Position numbers and translations under genes: made by a program
The notes under the pieces: model-generated
The model's input: only the letters and a program-made list of their open reading frames with translations
What the model was told of the DNA's origin: nothing
Database searches by the model: none
NCBI RefSeq assembly: GCF_050433445.1
Contig: NZ_JBNPXF010000004.1
Span: 101,795 to 165,794, forward strand
DNA length: 64,000 bases
Source of the DNA: Kroppenstedtia sanguinis
GTDB lineage: Bacteria > Bacillota > Bacilli > Thermoactinomycetales > DSM-45169
Direction: 5' to 3'
In this document: in pieces, positions 50,767 through 59,697 of the stretch
Position numbering within the stretch: position 1 is the stretch's first letter
Layout of the letters: the number at the start of each line of letters is the position of its first letter

Positions 50767-51726
50767 ATGGAGGTGCGGGAGATGGATCGTTATCGGGGAG
50801 TGTTTACCAAAGTGCCGGGAGATCCGTCCCAGTGGAGACGGTGGGAACAGATGGGGCATCGGTGGATTCGCGATTATCGCCGCCAACAGGGAAACCTCCC
50901 GACTTCCCTGATCTGTGAGGGAGGAGAGCAGGTGTTTCCACGTTACTTTCAACTGCTGGCGCCAGGAGGGAGTCTCACCTTTCGCGGTTCCTTGGAGGGG
51001 GTTCACTTTACGTTTATGGGTAAACGCGGAATTCTCTCCCCTCGGCAAGCTTTTGAAAGAGCGAAGATGCGGCGGGGAGAAAAGGTATTGATCTATTATG
51101 GCTCCCAGCGGGGTTCCAAGGTAGACTCCCTGGGTATGGAGGCGATTGAGTCGGCACTCGACCTGGGCGGGATCCCAGTGGTGGCCGTCGCCACAGAGGA
51201 ACAAGGCCGCTTCGTGAAAGAACGCTGGGTTGGACAACTAGCAGGAGTATTCAGTCTGGAGGAGATCCAAAGGGAAGAGAAGTCTTTCGATTGGCCGGCG
51301 GCGCTTCCCGTTCTGCCGGATCCGTCTTCGCAATTTCGGGAGTGTCGAGAGGCATTGACTCTGTATCAGGAACGGACGGTTCATCCTTTTTGCCAGCAGG
51401 CCCTTAGCCAGCTTGACAGGGATGTCCATCTGGAAACGGGATTTGATCTGGTATTTGAACGGGGCAGGCAGGATACCCTCGGCATCAGTATTCACTTAGT
51501 TCGGCCCGGCACGGGGCGGGTGGTATACGGGGAAGAGATGGCCGGTCGGCGCTATAGCTTTTATGCACCACAGGTTTGGATGAAGCAAAGACAGATCATC
51601 ATGCCCACCGCCACCATTTTGGGGGAGGCACCTGTTTCAGCAGGGCAGGCGCCGACTTCGGAGGAGAGGTTTTCTACCAACGTGGAACAGCTCGCCCATT
51701 GTCTGGAGCCGGTGAGTACTTGGTAA
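50767..51726 (+). CDS. Half-length CCR/acrylyl-CoA reductase-like protein
   Basis: 319 residues resembling only the second half of long medium-chain reductase proteins related to crotonyl-CoA carboxylase/reductase: FQLLAPGGSLTFRGSLEGVHFTFMGKRG, RAKMRRGEKVLIYYGSQRG, FDLVFERGRQDTLGISIHLVRPGTGRVVYGEEMAGRRYSFYAPQVWMKQRQIIMPTATI. The N-terminal catalytic domain is absent, and the usual C-terminal tail is replaced after PTATI. It has its own promoter, start and terminator, so it is a real transcription unit; whether it is enzymatically active is doubtful. The family assignment is from memory of motifs. Confidence 0.55.
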   Translation: MEVREMDRYRGVFTKVPGDPSQWRRWEQMGHRWIRDYRRQQGNLPTSLICEGGEQVFPRYFQLLAPGGSLTFRGSLEGVHFTFMGKRGILSPRQAFERAKMRRGEKVLIYYGSQRGSKVDSLGMEAIESALDLGGIPVVAVATEEQGRFVKERWVGQLAGVFSLEEIQREEKSFDWPAALPVLPDPSSQFRECREALTLYQERTVHPFCQQALSQLDRDVHLETGFDLVFERGRQDTLGISIHLVRPGTGRVVYGEEMAGRRYSFYAPQVWMKQRQIIMPTATILGEAPVSAGQAPTSEERFSTNVEQLAHCLEPVSTW

Positions 51727-51742
51727 AATTGTTGTCTAAGAA

Positions 51743-51776
51743 GAACCGTCTGTCGGTCACAGACGGTTCTCTTTTT
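51743..51776 (+). terminator. Terminator after CCR-like gene
   Basis: An 11-bp perfect stem GAACCGTCTGT with its complement, CGGTC loop, then TCTCTTTTT. Confidence 0.9.
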
Positions 51777-51901
51777 ATTCTATTTTTCCCTGAAGTCAGA
51801 TTTCTACAAATCTCGCAATACATACAAGATAGAATGAGAGTGCGAGACGAGACCCTCCAGGTGCGGGTCCAGTCCAGATCATGGGGTTGAGGAGGAGAAA
51901 A

Positions 51902-53404
51902 ATGAAGCGATGGGTGGCAGGGTTGACGATGCCGGGAGTATTATCGTTGTTTGCGGGAGGCCCTGTGCCGGTGGGTGCAGTGGAGCCGAAACGGGAATTC
52001 CGCGCTTTTTGGGTGGATGCCTTTCATGATGGGTTTAAATCTCCGGAACAGGTGGATCAATTGTTGAGAGATGTCAGACGGTCCCAAGCCAATGCCGTGA
52101 TGGTGCAAGTGCGCCGCCGAGGGGATGCTTATTTCAACAAGGCTTTGGAACCTCGCACGGAAGACCCGGCTTTGCAAGCGGACTTTGATGCGCTGGATTA
52201 TCTTTTGAAGCAGGCTCACAGCGGGACACCTCGCATCGAAGTGCATGCTTGGTTGACCACACTGTCCATTTGGAATTCTGCAACTCCACCGCAATCTCCG
52301 GATCACGTGTTTAATCGGCATGGTCCCGGAGCAAAGGGACGGGATTATTGGCTGATGGACAGTTATGACGGGGAGAACCGCTCTGGAGCCAATTATTTGT
52401 TGGATCCGGGCCATCCCGATGCTCTCGATTACACCGTGGATCAATATATTCATGTGGCGAAACAGTACCCTGTGGATGGTATCCATCTGGATTTGGTCCG
52501 GTATATGGGGGAGGAATGGGGATACAATCCGGTCAGTCTGGAGCGTTATCAGAAACAGACAGGGTTGGAGGAAAAGCCTCATCCTGAGGATGCAAGGTGG
52601 AAAGAGTGGCGTCGGAAACAGGTAGATCATCTCTTACGGAAGGTTTATCTGAAATCGATCGCCATCCGTCCGGATCTGAAAGTATCGGCGGCGGTGATCG
52701 CCTGGGGGAAAGGTCCACAGACCTTAGCAGAATATAAACAATCCGCCCCTTACAACCAAGTGATGCAAAACTGGGATGGCTGGCTTTCCGAGGGGATCCT
52801 GGATCTGGTGTTACCGATGAACTATGACAGGGAACATGAGGAGGAGCAGAGAGAGTGGTACCATCTCTGGGTCGATTGGGAAAAAGATCACCAGTATAAC
52901 CGACAGATCGCCGCCGGACCGGGTATCTACCTCAACTCCATCTCTGGTAGCCTCTCCCAGATCAGCCGGGCTCAGACCCCTTCTGCGGCGGGGAATCACC
53001 TTGTTGGGGTTAGTCTTTACAGTTATGCCGAAACCAACAAAGACGAGGCTTCCCGTGAGGAATTCTTGACAGCTCTCACCAAGGCGACTTCCCATGGAAA
53101 GCCGGTATTCGCAGAGCCTGCTCTCCCGCCGAAGATGCCCTGGAAAACCCGTCCGCAAAAGGGTGCACTGATGGGACAAGTTCTTGACAGTAAAGGAAAC
53201 TCGCCAGATGGACTGACTCTTCGACTCCGCCAGGGAAAGCGGATTCACACACTCCTAACCGACGGCAACGGCTTTTTCGGGAAGACAGAACTGTCCCCAG
53301 GTCTATACATCCTCAAATCGGATCGATTATCCAGCTCCAATCGCCTGCAAACCGTCCGTGTGACTGCGGGAAGGGTGACGGAGGTGAAGGTACAACTGAA
53401 ATGA
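51902..53404 (+). CDS. Secreted glycoside hydrolase-like protein (GHL10/YngK type)
   Basis: About 500 residues. A signal peptide (MKRWVAGLTMPGVLSLFAGGPVPVGA) is followed by a TIM-barrel domain beginning REFRAFWVDAFHDGFKSPEQVDQLL, with HLDLVRYMGEEWGYN and ILDLVLPMNYDRE as likely active-site strands; this is the GHL10/DUF187 pattern. Residues about 420-500 form a carboxypeptidase-regulatory-like beta domain (GQVLDSKGNSPDGLTLRLRQGKRIHTLLTDGNGFFGKTELSPGLY). A cell-wall or exopolysaccharide glycan is the probable substrate. The start is ATG 51902 after GAGGAGG. Confidence 0.85.
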   Translation: MKRWVAGLTMPGVLSLFAGGPVPVGAVEPKREFRAFWVDAFHDGFKSPEQVDQLLRDVRRSQANAVMVQVRRRGDAYFNKALEPRTEDPALQADFDALDYLLKQAHSGTPRIEVHAWLTTLSIWNSATPPQSPDHVFNRHGPGAKGRDYWLMDSYDGENRSGANYLLDPGHPDALDYTVDQYIHVAKQYPVDGIHLDLVRYMGEEWGYNPVSLERYQKQTGLEEKPHPEDARWKEWRRKQVDHLLRKVYLKSIAIRPDLKVSAAVIAWGKGPQTLAEYKQSAPYNQVMQNWDGWLSEGILDLVLPMNYDREHEEEQREWYHLWVDWEKDHQYNRQIAAGPGIYLNSISGSLSQISRAQTPSAAGNHLVGVSLYSYAETNKDEASREEFLTALTKATSHGKPVFAEPALPPKMPWKTRPQKGALMGQVLDSKGNSPDGLTLRLRQGKRIHTLLTDGNGFFGKTELSPGLYILKSDRLSSSNRLQTVRVTAGRVTEVKVQLK

Positions 53405-53596
53405 GAGGGGGCTTCCTTCGGAATCGCTACACTCAGGATCTTGAAGTATGATTAAAGGGAAGGGATTCTACATGGATTATCTTGGGTTTCAGAAAGTAGC
53501 CATCGAAATGGGAGATCATTTGTATGGATGATTAAGGCCTGAAAAAAGGATCCGAGCTCTCCAAGTGGAAATTCTAAGAGCGGGAGGTGGATTCAG

Positions 53597-54901
53597 ATGT
53601 GGTTCAACAAAGAAGAGAATGGATTCTACCGCAAAGAGGACCGAGAACGTCGGATGGCACATCGCCCCCGTTCGGAACGGGATTTGCGAGATCCCTTTGA
53701 ACGGGATCACGGACGGATTGTCCACAGTGCCGCCTTCCGGCGGTTGCAATCAAAAAAGCAAGTGCTCGGTACCGACCGTGGGGATTTTCACCGAACCCGT
53801 TTAACTCATTCGATGGAGGTAGCCCAGATTGCCCGGGGAATCGCACTTTCCCTCAATCTCCGCTCCCCTTGGCTTCCGGAGGAGAGGAAGATCGACATCT
53901 CGCTGGTGGAAGCTGCCGCCTTGGCTCACGATCTGGGCCATCCTCCCTTTGGCCATGAAGGGGAGCGGGCCCTGCACCGATGCATGTTGAAGGAGGGGGG
54001 ATTTGAAGGAAACGCTCAGACGTTCCGCATCCTGACCCGATTGGAGGGAAAGAAAGGGGAGGGGTTGAACCTGACTCGGGCCTTATTGCTCTCCGTCATG
54101 AAATATCCCATTCTGCTGGATAAAGCTTTGCGGGATGCGAACTCCTATACGACGGATTTCCCCCCAAAGGCGAGTATCTATGCGGATGATCAGGAAGCAT
54201 TCCATTGGGTGCTGGACCCCTTTACAGAAGAGGAAATCCGGTTTTTTATGGAAACAGAACCTGAAGCTTTCCCTTTCCCCCGGACCTGTCGCAAGTCTTT
54301 GGAGTGTTCTCTGATCGATCTGGCTGATGATATTGCATATGCCACTCATGATTTGGAGGATGCTGTCAGTTTTCGCTTGGTGGAGGTGGAGGAGCTGCAG
54401 GAAATCTTGGAGGAGGTGGCTCCGTCTTCATCATACGAGGAGTTGCAGCAGGCCAGAGCCCTGGCCCTGAGTCTCCATCCTCGGCAAGAGGACTTCAAAT
54501 ACAGACTGAAGCAGATGGTGGCCAATCTGATCTCCGCCTTTGTCAACCATACAGATCTGGTGAAACAAGGGGATTCGAGGTGTTCCCCTCGTTTTCATTA
54601 TCGGGTGGTTCTCCCCAAAGGGTTGGAGCAATTGAATGGGGCACTGAAGGAAATGGTCAGGAAACGGGTGATCGATTCCCCTGAAGTTCAAGCCCTGGCA
54701 TTCAAGGGAGAGCGGATCGTCCGGTTGCTGTTTGATGCGATGATGGATGAAGAAAAATTGCTTCCAGAAAACGATCGCAAAAGCTTGGAACTCGCACCGG
54801 ATCAGCGGGCGAGGATCGTTTGCGATTACATCGCAGGAATGACGGATCCCTTTGCCGAGCGCATGTACCGCCGGTTGTACGGGTCTGGTCGGGAGCTCTG
54901 A
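53597..54901 (+). CDS. dGTP triphosphohydrolase-like HD-domain protein
   Basis: A 434-residue HD phosphohydrolase. Metal ligands: His in RLTHSMEVAQIARG, HD in ALAHDLGHPPFGHEGE, and Asp in SLIDLADDIAYATHDLEDA. VHSAAFRRLQSKKQVLG is the family N-terminal motif. These enzymes hydrolyse dNTPs to nucleoside and triphosphate. The start is ATG 53597 after GGGAGGTGG. It belongs to the type 2 dGTPase-like subgroup by length. Confidence 0.9.
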   Translation: MWFNKEENGFYRKEDRERRMAHRPRSERDLRDPFERDHGRIVHSAAFRRLQSKKQVLGTDRGDFHRTRLTHSMEVAQIARGIALSLNLRSPWLPEERKIDISLVEAAALAHDLGHPPFGHEGERALHRCMLKEGGFEGNAQTFRILTRLEGKKGEGLNLTRALLLSVMKYPILLDKALRDANSYTTDFPPKASIYADDQEAFHWVLDPFTEEEIRFFMETEPEAFPFPRTCRKSLECSLIDLADDIAYATHDLEDAVSFRLVEVEELQEILEEVAPSSSYEELQQARALALSLHPRQEDFKYRLKQMVANLISAFVNHTDLVKQGDSRCSPRFHYRVVLPKGLEQLNGALKEMVRKRVIDSPEVQALAFKGERIVRLLFDAMMDEEKLLPENDRKSLELAPDQRARIVCDYIAGMTDPFAERMYRRLYGSGREL

Positions 54902-54949
54902 TCATATTTATTCCTCTCTTTATACAAACTAGGAAAGGGAGGAATCCAT

Positions 54950-55387
54950 ATGAGCATGATCCGGATGGGACAAGCCCTATGGGTAGGAGTATGGGTAGGA
55001 GTCTGGCTGATGACAGGGGGTCTGTCCCCAGTGGCAACTGGGGCGGAGCCGACGCGGATGGAATTGACCGGAACTATGCATTTGATCCAAATCCAAGGTG
55101 GTTGCTGGGTGTTGGAATCAGATCAGGGAAAACGCTATGAACTGGTGGGGGACCAGGCCTCCCTTCTTCCCTTGCGGCGAGAGGGTTTGCGGGTGAGTGT
55201 GGAGGTGGAGGCGGATCCGAATCTGGTAGGGCGTTGCATGGTGGGCCAGATGGTTCGTCTGATTCGGGTAATCCCCACAGAAACACATGGATCCCTTGGG
55301 AGAGAGTTCTTTGGAAGAGTGGGGCAGACAGTTTCCCGGTGGCTGGAAAAGGGGAGGGCCACTCTTTTAGGCTTTCCTGGGGCTTAA
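54950..55387 (+). CDS. Secreted hypothetical protein
   Basis: A 145-residue protein with a signal peptide (cleavage probable after VATGA, about residue 32) and a small beta-rich domain (MELTGTMHLIQIQGGCWVLESDQGKRYELVGDQASLLPLRREGLRVSVEVEADPN), an OB-like pattern seen in short secreted proteins. Two Cys residues (about 52 and 95) could pair. Function unknown. It starts 48 bp after the dGTPase gene with GGAGGA, so it is likely co-transcribed. Confidence 0.72.
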   Translation: MSMIRMGQALWVGVWVGVWLMTGGLSPVATGAEPTRMELTGTMHLIQIQGGCWVLESDQGKRYELVGDQASLLPLRREGLRVSVEVEADPNLVGRCMVGQMVRLIRVIPTETHGSLGREFFGRVGQTVSRWLEKGRATLLGFPGA

Positions 55388-55487
55388 TCGGCGGAGAGTC
55401 AGTCGGCTCGGATCGTATCTTTCTTCCATGACCATTGGATCTTTCGGCAAAGGCTGTAAATCTTTCATGATGGTATGAAGCGCAGTA

Positions 55488-55523
55488 AACGCCCCCGACA
55501 GGGATGTTCCGGTCGGGGGCGTT
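55488..55523. terminator. Hairpin between convergent small genes
   Basis: A 12-bp perfect stem AACGCCCCCGAC with its complement and a 12-nt loop; T-runs are weak on both sides. Confidence 0.6.
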
Positions 55524-55602
55524 CATGATGTACAAATCAGTGCTCGTTTCAATAACCGAGCCGCTTTTGTCCAGGAAAAAGGTGCAATCACCGGATCACG
55601 GT

Positions 55603-55914
55603 TCAATAATAAGAAGGTTTGGTTTGAGGGCGGGCAGGATATTCCGACTCTTCCTCATCCGTGGATCCAAATTCGGTTACCAGCGGTTGCCGCTCGATGT
55701 CCAGAATATCCTGCCATTCATCTCTGGGCGTGTCCGTTGTGTCAGGCGTTAGATTGAGACGGTCGACTTCGACCGTATGTATTTCCTTACGGATATGGAT
55801 GGAGTTCAGTTCAAAGTATTTTTCCAACACCCGGCGAAGGTCCCGTTGAAACTCTTCTTTGTTCTTGCCCTCATACTCTTGGGCGATATCAATTTGGATA
55901 TCCAGTTTCCGCAT
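55603..55914 (-). CDS. Hypothetical acidic protein
   Basis: A 103-residue soluble protein. The first half (MRKLDIQIDIAQEYEGKNKE followed by FQRDLRRVLEKYFELNSIHIRKEIHTVEV) alternates strand-helix-strand; the second half is acidic and probably disordered. GGAAGGAG precedes the ATG. No family recognised and no operon partner. Confidence 0.6.
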   Translation of the reverse strand: MRKLDIQIDIAQEYEGKNKEEFQRDLRRVLEKYFELNSIHIRKEIHTVEVDRLNLTPDTTDTPRDEWQDILDIERQPLVTEFGSTDEEESEYPARPQTKPSYY

Positions 55915-56167
55915 GTGGGTGGCTCCTTCCTGATATACTCTCCTCCACAGGTGTATCCACCTTCATACTAAGACAAAACCCCAGGCAGTGACAAGCCGCC
56001 GACAGGTTACCCTCTTTATACAGTGTGCTTCACTCTCGTAGCGTCCGCTGAATGGATTTGGCCCCGGCCGCTTGTTTGTGGGTGGCCTTATTTTTATTGT
56101 GGCAGGAGCCGTGGCTGTGATAGATTGATAACAAACATATACCATGAAGTTGAAAGGGTGAGGATCC

Positions 56168-56734
56168 TTGGGGATGGCAAGCGATCGGATTGAACTCCGT
56201 TTTTTGAAGGAGTCGGAGGCGGAATTATCTTTAAGTCTTCACCTGAGAAATCGCTTATTTTTTGAGCGCTACTCCGTCACCCGGGAAGATTCTTTTTACA
56301 CTCTCGATGCACGGAAGGAAGCGATTCGGCAGCAACAGAAGTTGCGGGAAGAGGATGCTTCTTATTCCTTTGGGATTTTTCTCAGGAAAACAGGTGAATT
56401 GATCGGGGAGATCGCTCTTACCGATATTCATCGCTCCAACTTGCAGAGTTGCTTGCTGGGTTATCTTTTGGATGAAGGGCATAACGGGAAAGGATATATG
56501 ACGGAAGCGATCCGGTTGGCTGTCACATATGCTTTTGATGAGTTGAATCTGCACCGGATTGAAGCCGGGGTGATGCCAAAAAATCCGGGTTCAATGCGGG
56601 TTCTGGAAAAAGCGGGTTTTCAAAAGGAAGGTCTGGCTCGAAAAAACGTGGAGATCAATGGCCGCTGGGAAGATCACTGGATCTTTTCCATTTTGAACGG
56701 GGAGCACCGCAAGCAAATCTGTCCGGCTGGCTGA
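56168..56734 (+). CDS. GNAT-family N-acetyltransferase (RimJ/RimL type)
   Basis: A 188-residue GNAT enzyme. GYLLDEGHNGKGYMTEAIRLAVTYAFDELNLHRIEAGVMPKNPGSMRVLEKAGFQKEGLARKNVEINGRWEDHWIFS covers the acetyl-CoA pyrophosphate loop (Q/RxxGxG/A-like HNGKGY) and the RimJ-type C-terminus. It probably acetylates protein N-termini or a small amine. TTG 56168 or ATG 56174 could be the start; GGTGAGG lies upstream. Confidence 0.88.
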   Translation: MGMASDRIELRFLKESEAELSLSLHLRNRLFFERYSVTREDSFYTLDARKEAIRQQQKLREEDASYSFGIFLRKTGELIGEIALTDIHRSNLQSCLLGYLLDEGHNGKGYMTEAIRLAVTYAFDELNLHRIEAGVMPKNPGSMRVLEKAGFQKEGLARKNVEINGRWEDHWIFSILNGEHRKQICPAG

Positions 56735-56758
56735 ATGCCTTACCGGACTTATCTTCTT

Positions 56759-57592
56759 TCAATCAGATTCCTCCGCACTCTCTGGTGGCGAATCGAGGTA
56801 AAAGAGTCCGGCGTTAATCACTTCCACTTCGACTCGGGGGTGATACTGCCAGACGGTTTCCCGGAGTCGCTGTCTCTTCTCCGCATGGAGAGCATCACTC
56901 ATTCGCCACTCCTCGGGATAATAGGAGTGGAGTTGTTCCAGCTCTTGCTCCATTCGCTCCATGGACTTCCGGGCCCAAGACAGGTCTTGCTGTTCAATAT
57001 ATCCCTGCAAGTGGTATTCCAGTTCACCCACAGCCTCTGCCAGGGGAAAAAGGGGCGGGAGTATATGGCGATGGGAGGGCAGACGAGGAGACCAATTGCG
57101 GTGCTGGATCCGGGGATAAAAATCTTTAGCCACCTCTCCAGTTCGCAGATGGATCCCCAGATGCAGAATTTCATCTTTTTTCATATCACAGATATAGGAT
57201 ACGTGGTAGTTGACTCCCAGCCAGGGATCGTAGGGCTTGGAACCGAGCCCGTTGCGCACCGGACGAGGGGTCTCCTCATATAAACGGACAAATCGTCCGT
57301 TTTTTTGTGCGGAGGCGAGCATCTGGTTGAACCGGGGAGAACCGTAGCTCAACAACTCGGCCCGGACTCCCTGAGGGGCGTCAGTTCCATCAAATATCCA
57401 GGTCAAGGTGCTCGGCTGGGGTGAAAGTCCCATCTTCTCTACATACATCCAGTAGAAGGGGCGGTGAACCAGGTCCTGATCCGCCTCCACAGAGAGTTCC
57501 ACCTGGATTTGATTAGGGGCTTTTTCCAGGATGCGGCAGTCGAAGGCGTCCAGGTATCGTTCAGCAAAAGATTCAACTTGAGTGGGTTCCAT
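56759..57592 (-). CDS. yqhG: YqhG-family protein
   Basis: A 277-residue soluble protein typical of YqhG: FAERYLDAFDCRILEKAPNQIQVELSVEADQDLVHRPFYWMYVEKMG at the N-terminus and a helical middle (HLQGYIEQQDLSWARKSMERMEQELEQL). Function unknown. It overlaps yqhH by 20 bp, and the yqhG-yqhH pair facing gcvT is conserved with Bacillus. Confidence 0.85.
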   Translation of the reverse strand: MEPTQVESFAERYLDAFDCRILEKAPNQIQVELSVEADQDLVHRPFYWMYVEKMGLSPQPSTLTWIFDGTDAPQGVRAELLSYGSPRFNQMLASAQKNGRFVRLYEETPRPVRNGLGSKPYDPWLGVNYHVSYICDMKKDEILHLGIHLRTGEVAKDFYPRIQHRNWSPRLPSHRHILPPLFPLAEAVGELEYHLQGYIEQQDLSWARKSMERMEQELEQLHSYYPEEWRMSDALHAEKRQRLRETVWQYHPRVEVEVINAGLFYLDSPPESAEESD

Positions 57593-59297
57593 CCAGGATC
57601 ACCTCGGTTTGTACTTTTTTGGCCGTCATCTTCTGCCGGGCTTTCTCAAATGTATCTCCCAGGGCGGAGAGGCGCTGTCGAATCTCTTGGTCATCCTCGG
57701 ATTCCAGCAGGATCTTCATGACGCTCTTCTCCATCTCTTCCCCGGATCCCCATTCCGTTAGGATGGTTTCCATGTCTCCGATCACCATGCGGAACATGTT
57801 GATCTTTTCGTGGAGAAGCCATAAAATATGCTCTTCAATGGTATCCTGGGTGGCAAAATTATAGATGGTCACATCCTTTTCCTGCCCTAGACGATGGACT
57901 CGCCCGATCCGTTGTTCTACTCGCATCGGGTTCCAAGGGAGATCGTAGTTGATAATATGATTGCAAAATTGGAGGTTGATTCCTTCACCGCCGGCTTCTG
58001 TCGCCACCATTACTCGGGCTCGGGTGCGAAAAAGCTCCATCATCCAATCTTTTTTATTGCGAGCAAATCCGCCCCGATAGGGAACCGCAATGATTCCCTC
58101 AGCGGCGAGGGAGCGCAGGATCAGATCCTGGGTGGCCCGGTATTCGGTGAAAAGAATCGTTTTCTCCTCGGTAGAACGGATCAATTCCACCGCTTTCTCC
58201 ACCTTGGATTGTTGTTTGACGCTGCGGAGCAACTCCACTAGACGATATACATTCGGTGGCAGTTCCAGATCTGAACCCACCCCCTTTTTTAGGAGTTTGA
58301 ATAGGGTGAGGAAAGCGGCGTCCCGGCTACTGCAAACTTCTCGTTGCAGGGTGATCAGGGAGAGCAGGCTTTTGATAGGCCCGTCCTGTTCCCGGTATTG
58401 CTCCCTCACAAAGTGGGTGATTCCTTCATACAGTTCCCGCTCGGCAGGGGAAAGGGTGATGGAGACGGTCTTCACATTTCGTCTGGTGAAGGCGATATGG
58501 CCGTCACTCCGTTTGTTTCGGATCATGAGCTGTTGAACCTCTTCCCGTAGCTTCTCCTCGTTCTTCGGCTTCCGCTTACCGGCCACATATTGAGTGCTGA
58601 AAGCCTGTTGTTGACCCAGATGCCCCGGTTTTAACAGGGTGACCAGATTATACAGTTCATACAGGTCATTTTGAACCGGAGTGGCAGTGAGAAGGAGTGC
58701 GTACTTCTTTCGGATTTCATTGACGAATTGCCAGTTTTTCGTACGTCGATTTTTCAGTTTGTGAGCTTCGTCAATGATCAACATATCATAGTGACGTCCT
58801 AACACCTTGGCGCGATGAGGATCCCGTTTGGCGGTATCAATCGAGGCGACCAGGATATCATATTTGTCCCACATCCACTCTTTTTTCTGGGCGGTGGCGG
58901 GAATCTGGAACTTCTGATTCAATTCCCGGGTCCATTGCAAGACCAAGGAGGAAGGGACTAGGATTAGGGCGTTCTTCACTAAGCCTCGCACCAGGTACTC
59001 TTTTAGAATCAAGCCGGCCTCAATTGTTTTCCCTAGGCCGACTTCATCTGCCAGGATGGCACGTCCGCGCATTTCCCCCAATACGCGACGGGCGGTTTCC
59101 ACCTGATGAGGCAGGGGAGTCACGCCTTGCAGGAGCCCCAGGCTCCGCAGAGAGTCAAAATCGGGAATCCGTTGAGCTTCCGCGGCTTCCAAAGCCAGCT
59201 GGAATCGTTTCCAAGTGGACCAACTGCTGTCTGTTTCCACCCTTTGCAAAAAATCATTCAGCCACCGACGGTCCATCCGGATCGGAACTGATTCCAT
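57573..59297 (-). CDS. yqhH: SNF2-family helicase YqhH
   Basis: About 574 residues: SF2 ATPase with motif I LADEVGLGKTIEAGLI, motif II IIDEAHKLKN, motif III LLTATPVQNDLYELYNL, and the C-terminal helicase lobe (TEAGGEGINLQFCNHIINYDLPWNPMRVEQRIGRVHRLGQ, motifs V-VI). RapA/HepA-like remodelling of nucleic-acid complexes is the family theme. ATG 59297 is preferred, with GGAGGTG seven bases upstream. First gene of the pair with yqhG. Confidence 0.9.
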   Translation of the reverse strand: MESVPIRMDRRWLNDFLQRVETDSSWSTWKRFQLALEAAEAQRIPDFDSLRSLGLLQGVTPLPHQVETARRVLGEMRGRAILADEVGLGKTIEAGLILKEYLVRGLVKNALILVPSSLVLQWTRELNQKFQIPATAQKKEWMWDKYDILVASIDTAKRDPHRAKVLGRHYDMLIIDEAHKLKNRRTKNWQFVNEIRKKYALLLTATPVQNDLYELYNLVTLLKPGHLGQQQAFSTQYVAGKRKPKNEEKLREEVQQLMIRNKRSDGHIAFTRRNVKTVSITLSPAERELYEGITHFVREQYREQDGPIKSLLSLITLQREVCSSRDAAFLTLFKLLKKGVGSDLELPPNVYRLVELLRSVKQQSKVEKAVELIRSTEEKTILFTEYRATQDLILRSLAAEGIIAVPYRGGFARNKKDWMMELFRTRARVMVATEAGGEGINLQFCNHIINYDLPWNPMRVEQRIGRVHRLGQEKDVTIYNFATQDTIEEHILWLLHEKINMFRMVIGDMETILTEWGSGEEMEKSVMKILLESEDDQEIRQRLSALGDTFEKARQKMTAKKVQTEVILDGTHSS

Positions 59298-59447
59298 AGA
59301 TTCACACCTCCGTTTCATAAAACCCGGTCCTTTCTTCCAAATTAGTATGAGAGGAAAGACCCTCTCTTATGTAAAATGGTAAAGGTCTCGAAATAGGGGG
59401 CTGAATGTGGCACAATGAAGGGGAATGGACCTGTTTCCGGAGCGGTT

Positions 59448-59640
59448 GAAGGCGGGAGGAGAGACCTAGATCCGTGGCGCCGAAGGAGCAAACCGGGGGG
59501 GTACACCGGTGAATCTCTCAGGCAAAAGGAGGCCCGCCAGACGTTCCCTGGAAAGAGCCCTCAGCGGCCACCCAAGGGGCAAAACCCGATGTATCGGGCC
59601 AAACTCTCAGGTAACCGGACAGGGAAAACGGATCGGGGGA
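59448..59640 (+). ncRNA. Tandem glycine riboswitch
   Basis: Two consecutive aptamers of the gcvT motif. Aptamer 1 contains GGCGCCGAAGGAGCAAA, TGAATCTCTCAGGCAAAAGG and the linker CCAGACGTTCCCTGGAAAGA. Aptamer 2 contains CACCCAAGGGGCAAAA, ACTCTCAGGTAACCGGACAG. These conserved cores are those of the cooperative glycine riboswitch that turns on glycine cleavage genes when glycine is plentiful. It lies 58 bp before gcvT. Borders are approximate. Confidence 0.95.
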
Positions 59641-59697
59641 TTCATCACAGTGAAGGGTTTTTATGTCACCCGTATCTTGCGGGGCAACGGAGGTGGG

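Noticed and set aside
55963..56145. Small ORFs with a Gly-rich hydrophobic stretch (FGPGRLFVGGLIFIVAGAVAVID)
   Set aside because: No start codon with a ribosome site in that frame, and a stop lies just upstream; it may be a decayed membrane protein tail but cannot be supported.
59509..59697. Extended N-terminus of gcvT
   Set aside because: The open frame covers the glycine riboswitch and linker; the true start at 59698 has a ribosome site and matches family length.
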